DNA from: Daucus carota subsp. sativus
Taxonomy: Eukaryota; Streptophyta; Magnoliopsida; Apiales; Apiaceae
Reading direction: 5' to 3'
Length of the DNA stretch: 64,000 bases
Assembly: GCF_001625215.2 (NCBI RefSeq)
Contig: NC_030386.2
Location: 21,174,545-21,238,544 of the forward strand
Shown: positions 50,000 to 60,084 of the stretch, one piece after another
How positions within the stretch are numbered: the first letter of the stretch is position 1
Layout of the letters: every line of letters begins with the position of its first letter
Position numbers and translations under genes: made by a program
Notes under the pieces: model-generated
What the model saw: only the letters and a program-made list of their open reading frames with translations
Databases searched by the model: none
What the model was told of the DNA's origin: nothing

Positions 50000-50009
50000 T
50001 ATATATATA

Positions 50010-50713
50010 GTTAGGTTCCTTAGAAACCCACTCTCTTTAGAGTCCTTGGAGTCCCATATTGGGCCTGATATTCTGCAGATTCTTGGTTCCTGCAAATTCT
50101 TGCTCGATTGTACACTATAAAAGCGTTCTTCGGTCTTAGTTCCAGAGTCCAGATGCAGGACATCGGCGTGTGCAGGACTCGACGGTATAATGAGCGACGG
50201 TATATGAACACACAATGCATAATAACAACTCCATAACTGCACATTCATTGACAACATTTTAACACATAGCATATAATCAAAACTGGTGGAACATTGTCAA
50301 ACAAAATATTTCGTAAATTTAGATAACTTAATTGACCATGAGACACACATCCAATAAAAGTATGATGATTTATAATCCACAAGTGATTACCATACCTGCA
50401 TCTTCTTCATTGTTAGACATGTTGTTCGTTTCCGATGGATAATGCCGTTGCAAAAGAATGAGAGAACGAAATAACGCACCATTGAAAAGGTTGCAGAACA
50501 AATGGCAGGATAATATATCTCCTACAAACTCAGCAACAAAATAACTGACGCTACAATGGTGGAAGAGATGAGTGAGCGCTTAATGTGGAAAGATAATGTA
50601 GTTAATTATTTAAATTTTATAAAACTCTAATTAAACTACATCCGTTAGATGAGAATGATTTGAGGGTCAGGATTGGGATTCCGAGAACTCCAAAAAAAGT
50701 GGGACTCCAAATA

Positions 50714-50717
<4 letters not shown>
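50010..50717. mobile_element. TA-microsatellite-flanked TIR element e
   Basis: Left GTTAGGTTCCTTAGAAACCC, then AGAGTCCTTGGAGTCCCA; the right in reverse complement has ATTTGGAGTCCCACTTTTTT then GGAGTTCTCGGAATCCCA. Same family as a. A short TA tract (50000-50009) borders it on the left, (CT)n(TA)n on the right. Non-coding; small open frames on both strands are not supported. Confidence 0.6.

Positions 50718-50794
<77 letters not shown>
50718..50794. repeat. (CT)n-(TA)n compound microsatellite
   Basis: About 16 CT then about 23 TA; shared border of elements e and f. Confidence 0.95.
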
Positions 50795-50796
<2 letters not shown>

Positions 50797-53700
50797 CTTG
50801 TGCTCAAATGAGAACTTTTCAAAAAATGAGAACTGAGATTTAATATCAGCCATTCATTTTTCTAAGAGCAAAGTTAATCCTGGCCGCTCAATTATATGGA
50901 TTAACTTATACTTTTTTCGGACACTTTCTCGTTGTGATTACTTCCGATGCTGTCCCGCCCCTCCCCCCCCCTCTCTCTCTCTTGGTGTTTTCTCTCTCTA
51001 ATTTTGTCGCTCTCACTCTCTCGCGCGGTGTTCTCTCTCCGCAGCGCTCTCTCTCTCTCGGTCCTGCATCTCTCTATATCGCTCACTGCTATGTAGCTCC
51101 ATATGTATGTGTTAATTGAATTTGGTGATTGAATTATTCGAGTATTATGAACAATCTCTTTCTATCGAGTATTGAGCAGTTTCCATCAATAGAATCGATA
51201 TTATATTTTTCGGTATGATTGCTCAAGATATTTTAATAATCAGTCACAATCAAGGTATTTTTGAATATATTGAATCTTCAGTTTTGTGTATATAAAAGTC
51301 TGATTCTATTTGTTGAGCTTTTTATGATTTTTGTTTTTGTGAGATTCTGAATATTAATTCTGCTCATTGCGTTGTTAATTTTATTTTTTATTATTTTGTT
51401 TATGATTTTTTTTGTGTTGTATCTATTTTTAACTGTTCTTTGTGATGTTAGTTCTATTAACTTTGTTGTTTTGTTGAGTTTTGTTGTAATTGTTGTTTAT
51501 GTCTAGTGAATAGATGAGCATGTTATATAAGTTTTTTGTGCAATAGAGCTTGTTATAGTGCTCTGTTTTTCTGTTTGTTCTTTTAAGTTCTAATTGTGAT
51601 AATTCGTGTAGGTGTTGGTAGTGTAGATTCAACACGTGTTAAGCGATATGTTAATGATACTACATCTGTTTGTGGTAAGGGTTCTGGTAGTGCATCGGGT
51701 GTGGAAAGCAATGGCTCTGTTTCAAATCTTAGTATAACTCTAGGAGGTAGTAGGTATTATTTGCCAAAGTGTCGTGATAATAGTTGTAGAACATTTGTTG
51801 ATCAGTTGTTTGACTCTTTGGTAGCTGGTGTGAGTTTCTAGCAGCCGGTACTTCATGTCTTGTTTCAATGTGTGGAAATATAACATTTCCGTGAATCTCT
51901 GTATTCTTGGGTTTCAATATTTTGCCTGCTTTGGTTCAATCTATCTGTATTCATTCAAGTGAGATGTAAGGATTGCATTTGAGTATTTCACCCTTAATCG
52001 TTCAACTTGTACTCTCTGTCCCATCTGAATCAACAAAAAAATAGAAAAAAGGTTAAAATAGTTGCGTAAATTGTTTGATAATATAATGTGAAAACGCCTT
52101 TAAGTTTCAAGTACCTTCTCTGCTTTAAATCCAATATTCGAGGTATTATGTCCACCCATATAAGTCTCCATATGTCTCATAACAAATATCCCACAGTCTT
52201 CATAATTCCTTAAAGTTTGTCACTTTAAGGAATTTTTTATTAAGTGCTCTGTGTATACTTTTAAGTGCTTTGTGCATATTTTATTCTTAAGTGTTTTTTA
52301 TACTTCTAAGTGATATTTGTGTATACGTAAGTGCTTTGTGTATACTAGTAAGTGCTTTGTGCATTTAATAAAGGCTTCAATTCTACATAACAACAGAATA
52401 AATGCTTTGTGTACTTATTTAGGATTTTATGTCTTTTCGGTGGCCTTTGCCTTCGGTGGTGGTGATTCAGAGAACAAGGTTAATATCTTAATGCAGAATC
52501 CCGTTGAATGAAATGAGTTTGGTGAGCTCTGTGAGGTTAAACCTAGAGATTTTAGGTTGCTCGAAGATTTTGATGTTACTGTTTCCTTTACTAACATCAC
52601 ACAAGTATGTTCTTTTCATTCTCACTGGATATGCCGATGTTTATATATTTATTTGGGTGATCTTGATTGATGTTTTTGTTCAGGGAAGCATGGCAACTAT
52701 CTTATTCGATTCCAAGGCAATTAAGATCTTTGTGGTGACGAATGGAGCTGGGCAACTTGAGATGGCATGTCCGTACTTGGCACATGAGCATGGCCAAGGA
52801 CAACAAGGCCGTGGTGGCGTTCAGGAGGGCCAAGGACAACAAGGCCACGGAGGCTCATAGGAGCAGGAGCAGGAAAATAATCACCTGCCAGAGAGGATTA
52901 TCAAATTGATGGGAGTGATGAAGATTAAGTTGACATACTTTATTATTTTTCTCAGTTTTTTGATTGAAGACTCTGTAATATCATTAAGAAATTATAGTGT
53001 GGTTTTTAAGACTCTGTAAAGATAATATATTGATGATAATGTCAAGATTTAGTCATCGTTTTCAGTTCAGAAGATATTTTTTATTTTAGTGATTTGTGTA
53101 CATTTTTTAGTGTTTTGTGTGTATATATTTTGGTGCTTTGTATATATATATAGTGCTTTGTATTTTATTTTTTAGCTTATGTAAATTTGGTGATTTAATT
53201 ACATGTTTTGGGGCTTTGAATACATATTTTTTAGGTGTTATACATGTCTATGTGCGTTAATTTTTGAATCGTTATGTTCTTTTATTTTGAATTATTTGGT
53301 GTATATATGTTATGTGTATGGTGATATATAAGTTCTTTCTTTTCTATTTAGTTTTCCAATTACTTATGTATTTGTGAATTGTTACTTATTGAATGTAAAA
53401 GAGGAGTAAAAAACACTAGTAATGACTGAAATTCTACATGCATAATACAATAAGTTCCTTAAAACACTAGTAATGACTGAAATTCAAATGTATAATACAA
53501 GTGATATATGCTTTTATGACAAATAGAATTCTATACATTAAACTTTATAGCAGCCGGTACTTCATCATGCTTCTTCATGTTATGTTTCAATGTCTGGAAA
53601 TATAACATTTCCATGAATCTCTGTGTTCTTGGGTTTCTTTGAACTTGATGCAAGTACAATGGACATGAGTGTCTTGTTTGCAATCTTTTTGTAAAAGCCT

Positions 53701-55540
53701 TTTGCCCGCTTTGGTTCAATCTCTTTGTATTCATTCAAGTGAGGTGTAAGGATTGCATTTGAGTATTTCACCCTTAATCATTGAAGTTGTGCTCTCTATC
53801 CCATCTGAATCAACAAAAAATACAGAAAAGGTTAAAATAGTTGCAAGTATTCCAAGTATTTAATATTTATTTATTAAGTGCTCTGTGTGTAATTTTAAGT
53901 GCTTTGTGCATATTTTATAAATCAGTGTATTTTTTTATACCTCTAAGTGTTTTTTTATGTATACTTAAGTGCTTTGTGTATGCCAATAAGTGCTTTGTGC
54001 ATATTTTTAATTATATTGAGGGATAAAACAGTTCAAGAGCTTGCAATCAAGAGAACAACTGATTTCTTAGAGGTAACTTATGTATTTATACAACTACATA
54101 CATGGTGTTCACTTAAAACCTATATCTAGCAACATAATTCTATAATGTATATATGATTTGTGTTTGATATCACCACAAAATGCCAAAAGTACAATATAGG
54201 CACAAAACAGTGAATTGGTTTCTTACCTGCCATATGCAAATTTATACAGGAAAGACCTTGCTTCCCTTTCACTTAGTGAAACCTATCAACCATGGTAAGA
54301 GGCACTCAATCAGTCTAGAGGCATTATACACAAGATCCGATACATAAGTTCTCATGATACTAAAATGCAGCCGTGCAAATGGAAGAACTATAAATGCAAC
54401 AGATGAACTAGTCCTAAGAAACATAAACAATATTACACACATGCTCTATACATAAGTGCTCTGATACTTAATGTTTTGGGTAAGTAAGATTATGAATCAA
54501 AAACGCTCACCTGAGCTTTTTAATACTTCTAATTAAACATCTTAACTTGTGAAAATCACTTTTCTTCTCTTTTAAATATGGATATATCAGAAAAATCTTC
54601 GTATAACGATATCATTCTAGCTGTTTCAGCTATATCACTTACTTCTTTTCTAATTGACCTATGCCAAAGCAATATTTCATCCAGATTGGAATTTACAGTT
54701 CAACAGTTTGGCAACATTATAAAGAGGTGCTTGCCTCAGAATCTAAAGAACTTTTGTGCTCAGATTGATAAAATATACACCTCAAATCACCCTCAACCAC
54801 ATTTCTACTTTTGCAATTTGATAAAATATACACCTCAAATCAAATACAAACACCGGAAGCAAATAAACATACCGCTGCCTATCACAAAACCTCTGAGCAC
54901 TAAACTTAAAATACATAATTAGTGCTTAGCACATCTTAAGCTGATTAAATCATGAACAAAACCCTAAGCAAAATTTTTAATTAAACACGTATACAAGTTG
55001 CTTCCAATACAGTTAAAACCAAAAATTAATACAAACTTATTGATTTGCAAGTGATTTAGTGATAATCACTTAACAAAAACTAACTAAAAACACATGCATA
55101 CAATATATACGACTCACATACCAATTTTTTAGTGCTCGAGATATGTTTGTGTCATCTAAGCACGAAATCTGCAAAAAAGCAAAGTGTCTAACATCAGTGA
55201 TTCGTGATGATGAATCCATTTACATAACTACTCAAATTTAAAGTGAATCGTTAGAGAAGTGAAAGGAACAGTGTCTACGAACTTGCAAGAACAATTTCAG
55301 CAACGTTCAGCAGAGTTCAGCAACGTACAGCAGCAAAACACGCCGATTGACAGGTTGAGTGGGTAATTTGGGGGTGATTTGCTAGTGACAGTTCGAGTGG
55401 GTAATGGTTTGTTAAAACCGCGATGTTTAGAATGGTTACGTTAATGGGCCTAATTCTGTTCCTAATTTTAAACCCAATATCTAGTTGTTTTAAGCCCAGT
55501 ATCCAGTTCTCACCATTTAAAGTTCTCACTAGAGTAGCCC
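50795..55540 (+). mobile_element. Large TA-flanked TIR element f with coding remnants
   Basis: Left GGCTTGTGCTCAAATGAGAA, right in reverse complement GGGCTACTCTAGTGAGAACT, both followed by a second TGAGAACTG. About 4.7 kb. Inside: a CT-rich leader-like zone (50955-51075); an open stretch 51596-51841 with GGSRYYLPKC and CRTFVDQLFDSLVAGVSF, loosely like the start of a FAR1-type domain used by some MULEs (weak); a Gly/Gln-rich stretch near 52780-52860 (GQGQQGRGG); and a direct repeat, 51842-52032 against 53553-53815. Many AAGTGCTTTGTG words. No intact transposase. Confidence 0.5.
52241..54003. repeat. Clustered AAGTGCTTTGTG motif
   Basis: The 12-mer or one-mismatch forms recur at about 52242, 52263, 52328, 52349, 53895, 53966 and 53987 on the plus strand, with further degenerate copies at 53100-53165, often followed by TATA or CATA. 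Copies after 53421 recur in the tandem duplicate. Confidence 0.7.
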
Positions 55541-55653
55541 TCTCTCTCTATATATATATATATACATATAGGGATAGGATCAAATAAAAACTTTTTTAAG
55601 TTACAAACTTACAAAATTTTTTTTATTCTCCCATCGTGTTAATCCTTAGTTAT
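53421..55653. repeat. Tandem duplication, copy 1 (2233 bp)
   Basis: Starts AATGACTGAAATTCTACATG and ends CCTTAGTTAT, directly followed by copy 2. It includes the 3' part of element f, the (TA)n border and the first ~80 bp of element g. Confidence 0.92.
55541..55570. repeat. (TC)n-(TA)n border of f and g (copy 1)
   Basis: Four TC then about ten TA with one CA; repeated at 57774-57801 with one TA fewer. Confidence 0.9.
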
Positions 55654-57884
55654 AATGACTGAAATTCTACATGCATAATACAATAAGTTCCTTAAAACAC
55701 TAGTAATGACTGAAATTCAAATGTATAATACAAGTGATATATGCTTTTATGACAAATAGAATTCTATACATTAAACTTTATAGCAGCCGGTACTTCATCA
55801 TGCTTCTTCATGTTATGTTTCAATGTCTGGAAATATAACATTTCCATGAATCTCTGTGTTCTTGGGTTTCTTTGAACTTGATGCAAGTACAATGGACATG
55901 AGTGTCTTGTTTGCAATCTTTTTGTAAAAGCCTTTTGCCCGCTTTGGTTCAATCTCTTTGTATTCATTCAAGTGAGGTGTAAGGATTGCATTTGAGTATT
56001 TCACCCTTAATCATTGAAGTTGTGCTCTCTATCCCATCTGAATCAACAAAAAATACAGAAAAGGTTAAAATAGTTGCAAGTATTCCAAGTATTTAATATT
56101 TATTTATTAAGTGCTCTGTGTGTAATTTTAAGTGCTTTGTGCATATTTTATAAATCAGTGTATTTTTTTATACCTCTAAGTGTTTTTTTATGTATACTTA
56201 AGTGCTTTGTGTATGCCAATAAGTGCTTTGTGCATATTTTTAATTATATTGAGGGATAAAACAGTTCAAGAGCTTGCAATCAAGAGAACAACTGATTTCT
56301 TAGAGGTAACTTATGTATTTATACAACTACATACATGGTGTTCACTTAAAACCTATATCTAGCAACATAATTCTATAATGTATATATGATTTGTGTTTGA
56401 TATCACCACAAAATGCCAAAAGTACAATATAGGCACAAAACAGTGAATTGGTTTCTTACCTGCCATATGCAAATTTATACAGGAAAGACCTTGCTTCCCT
56501 TTCACTTAGTGAAACCTATCAACCATGGTAAGAGGCACTCAATCAGTCTAGAGGCATTATACACAAGATCCGATACATAAGTTCTCATGATACTAAAATG
56601 CAGCCGTGCAAATGGAAGAACTATAAATGCAACAGATGAACTAGTCCTAAGAAACATAAACAATATTACACACATGCTCTATACATAAGTGCTCTGATAC
56701 TTAATGTTTTGGGTAAGTAAGATTATGAATCAAAAACGCTCACCTGAGCTTTTTAATACTTCTAATTAAACATCTTAACTTGTGAAAATCACTTTTCTTC
56801 TCTTTTAAATATGGATATATCAGAAAAATCTTCGTATAACGATATCATTCTAGCTGTTTCAGCTATATCACTTACTTCTTTTCTAATTGACCTATGCCAA
56901 AGCAATATTTCATCCAGATTGGAATTTACAGTTCAACAGTTTGGCAACATTATAAAGAGGTGCTTGCCTCAGAATCTAAAGAACTTTTGTGCTCAGATTG
57001 ATAAAATATACACCTCAAATCACCCTCAACCACATTTCTACTTTTGCAATTTGATAAAATATACACCTCAAATCAAATACAAACACCGGAAGCAAATAAA
57101 CATACCGCTGCCTATCACAAAACCTCTGAGCACTAAACTTAAAATACATAATTAGTGCTTAGCACATCTTAAGCTGATTAAATCATGAACAAAACCCTAA
57201 GCAAAATTTTTAATTAAACACGTATACAAGTTGCTTCCAATACAGTTAAAACCAAAAATTAATACAAACTTATTGATTTGCAAGTGATTTAGTGATAATC
57301 ACTTAACAAAAACTAACTAAAAACACATGCATACAATATATACGACTCACATACCAATTTTTTAGTGCTCGAGATATGTTTGTGTCATCTAAGCACGAAA
57401 TCTGCAAAAAAGCAAAGTGTCTAACATCAGTGATTCGTGATGATGAATCCATTTACATAACTACTCAAATTTAAAGTGAATCGTTAGAGAAGTGAAAGGA
57501 ACAGTGTCTACGAACTTGCAAGAACAATTTCAGCAACGTTCAGCAGAGTTCAGCAACGTACAGCAGCAAAACACGCCGATTGACAGGTTGAGTGGGTAAT
57601 TTGGGGGTGATTTGCTAGTGACAGTTCGAGTGGGTAATGGTTTGTTAAAACCGCGATGTTTAGAATGGTTACGTTAATGGGCCTAATTCTGTTCCTAATT
57701 TTAAACCCAATATCTAGTTGTTTTAAGCCCAGTATCCAGTTCTCACCATTTAAAGTTCTCACTAGAGTAGCCCTCTCTCTCTATATATATATATACATAT
57801 AGGGATAGGATCAAATAAAAACTTTTTTAAGTTACAAACTTACAAAATTTTTTTTATTCTCCCATCGTGTTAATCCTTAGTTAT
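55654..57884. repeat. Tandem duplication, copy 2 (2231 bp)
   Basis: All open frames of copy 1 recur with identical translations at +2233. The only difference I saw is one TA unit fewer in the microsatellite near 57790. Either a very recent duplication or an assembly artefact. Confidence 0.92.
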
Positions 57885-58257
57885 ATAAAGTATCCATGTT
57901 GAAAATTCTTCAAAAAACATCACAATTTTTAAAAATAACGCATAAATAAATCGCGTTTTCAACACATTTATAACTGGGGTTCAACATCGGGTGTTGAACA
58001 CTAATTATCATTGTGTTGAATATATCTAAAAAGATGTTTAAACTATACCTCTGGGGTTTGGGTAGGGTCTAGAAACATAAATATTTGTTATATAACATGT
58101 TTACCTTAGTTCTTACATTTAAAAATTGGTTTATGTACTTCTCCACCACTATTTTAATCGATGTTCAACAAAATATGTTAAAAAAATGTTGAACTCAAGT
58201 TATATATGTGTTGAACAAAAAAAGTTTGTAAGTTTGTAAGTTTGTACCAGAACCCTC

Positions 58258-58259
<2 letters not shown>
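57802..58259. mobile_element. TA-microsatellite-flanked TIR element g
   Basis: 458 bp. Left GGGATAGGATC then AAGTTACAAACTTACAAAAT; right in reverse complement GGGAGGGTTCTGGTACAAAC then TTACAAACTTACAAAC. The interior has GTTGAAC repeats. Its first part also appears at 55571-55653 because of the tandem duplication. Non-coding. Confidence 0.6.

Positions 58260-58341
<82 letters not shown>
58260..58341. repeat. (TA)n microsatellite
   Basis: About 40 TA units; right end of the element chain. Confidence 0.95.
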
Positions 58342-58343
<2 letters not shown>

Positions 58344-58509
58344 TAGTATTTCTAGTAATACTAAGATATATATAATAATATAAAAGAAAATAATATATCT
58401 TCTTAGTATTTCTAGAAATAAATAATATGTATAATTTTAATATATTATTTACGCAATTCGAATCTTATTTTTTTTTTAATATTTTAGATATATATTACGA
58501 TATCAATCT

Positions 58510-58733
58510 ATTAATATGTTAATTGACCAAAATTTGACTAAATTTCCATAATATTTTATCAATTGATGAAATAAAAAAAACATGTCACCGAAAATAACTT
58601 TTAATCTACTTTAAAATGTAATTTTCAGTTTTCATAAATAATGGAAGGATAACTCATAATCTTTGGTAAAAAAATTAGGCAATTTGATCAGCAATTAAAA
58701 ATGTGACAACTACAAAAGGACGGAGGGAGTAAC
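58510..58733. mobile_element. Stowaway-type MITE, left end lost
   Basis: The right end GGACGGAGGGAGTA is intact and the interior (TATTTTATCAATTG, ATGTCA(C/T)CG, ATGTAATTTTCA) follows 9287-9547, but no CTCCCTCC left end is present. Confidence 0.6.
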
Positions 58734-58799
58734 TTACAATAATTATATTTCCGGCAAAACTGAAGTTACACAAATAACACAACACACTCTTATCATATA

Positions 58800-59057
58800 C
58801 TCCCTCCGTCTTTTAATAATTTTCCTATTTGTCTTTAGCACGTTTGCCAATGTACACTTTTGATCGGTAATATTCTTAATTTTGTATTAGTAATAAAAAT
58901 AAAAATTTTACCGTAGTAAAGTACTCATAAAAACGAATCCAACAAGATCACTCATGACTAATTTGGTTTTATAAATTAAACGTAAGTTAGTAATTTGTCT
59001 AACGTTATGAAAAGCCCCGACATATCAAACGAGAAAAGCATTTAGCCATGGAGGGGG
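58800..59057. mobile_element. Stowaway-type MITE
   Basis: 258 bp, left CTCCCTCCGTCTTTTAATAA, right CCATGGAGGGGG, TA at 58798-58799 and 59058-59059. Different interior from the other families in the window. Confidence 0.6.
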
Positions 59058-59074
59058 TATAAAAGAAGGGTTTG

Positions 59075-59251
59075 TCTAGTGTTTGCCCATGAGCACATGC
59101 TAAGCGCGAAATTTTATATGTTTGAGAGATTTTGATTGGTGTTGTTGTTGTATATGCAGGGGTCCATCATTATTAAGATATAAAAGCCAATCAAATTGAG
59201 TCAAACTTATAAAATTCCACGCTTGGCATGTGCCCATGAACACACACTAGA
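59075..59251. mobile_element. Small MITE, GTGTGCCCA family, copy 4
   Basis: Ends TCTAGTGTTTGCCCATGAGC and, in reverse complement, TCTAGTGTGTGTTCATGGGC; interior GGGGTCCATCATTATTA as in copy 2. Confidence 0.7.
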
Positions 59252-59656
59252 AAAACAATGTCAAACTAAAACAACAAGATGACTTCTTTATACAGAATTT
59301 GAGATTTACATAATACATTATAAAATGTTATAAACCAACAACCGATATTTGGGTGTTTTTTAGTTTTAATAATATAGTATATATACATACACGCGTGTTT
59401 TTTATTATTTCTAAATATATATATATATGTCTTTTTAATATTGGTATATTATTTTAATGTATCTTATATTAATATAAATCATAATTAAATTTAAATAAAA
59501 TATAACAACATATCTTGTATGTATATTTAGAACTAAATAACTTATATAATTTTAATAATATTTTTTTGAAGGAAATAATTTTAATAATATTAATTACACG
59601 ATCTGAATCTTATATTTTATTATTTAAAATAAATGTTATGATAAATTATCATAACA
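59252..59656. other. Intergenic spacer
   Basis: Very AT-rich. On the minus strand TATACTATATTATTAAAAC near 59385 resembles a Helitron 5' end, but without the TC start and with no matching 3' end. Confidence 0.35.
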
Positions 59657-60073
59657 TTATCAGTTCCTCATCTAAGCTCTTAACTTGAAATTTGAGGAGA
59701 GAGAGGAAAAAAAGTTGCTCCAAAAGATATCACTAAGAGCCTCTTATTTCTCTCTCCTCAAAGTTAAGAGTCACCACATAGCTCTTAACTTATTTTTTCA
59801 CATTAAAAAATTACTTCCCTCAAATTCACCTCCGCTTAACATTGTTGTAGTGGAGCCCAATAGAAATAAAATATGAAATAGAGAAGAGATTTCCAATTCA
59901 CCTCCACTTAACATTGTTACATTAGAGCCCAATAGAAATAAAATATGAAATAGAGAAGAGATATAGACAGTATTGTTGGAGTTCACACTCTTAACTTTGT
60001 ACTAAATTACTAATAGCCACATTATATATATTATATTTAGGAGTCAACTAAGAGGCTGTTGGAGATGCTCTTA
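59657..60073. mobile_element. Possible MITE with GAGCATCTCCAAC-type right end
   Basis: The right end reads GCTGTTGGAGATGCTCTTA, typical of this MITE class; the left end (CTCATCTAAGCTCTTAACTT) matches only partly. A ~62-bp direct repeat (AATTCACCTCC(G/A)CTTAACAT and onward) lies at 59823-59884 and 59899-59960. Confidence 0.4.
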
Positions 60074-60084
60074 TGCACCAACCA

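Noticed and set aside
46236..50853. Several open frames rich in Ile-Tyr or Ser-Leu
   Set aside because: They read through (TA)n and (GA)n microsatellites.
53531..53771. Minus-strand frames NTEIHGNVIFPDIET and overlapping frame
   Set aside because: Overlapping frames of similar length, no ATG-plus-exon context, repeated within the element; too weak to call a gene.
54578..57155. 114-codon frame present twice (54578-54922 and 56811-57155)
   Set aside because: The identity is explained by the tandem duplication; no domain is recognisable and it lies inside a transposon.
59360..59400. Helitron 5' end
   Set aside because: The TATACTATATTATTAAAAC stretch lacks the TC terminus and no 3' hairpin plus CTRR pairs with it.
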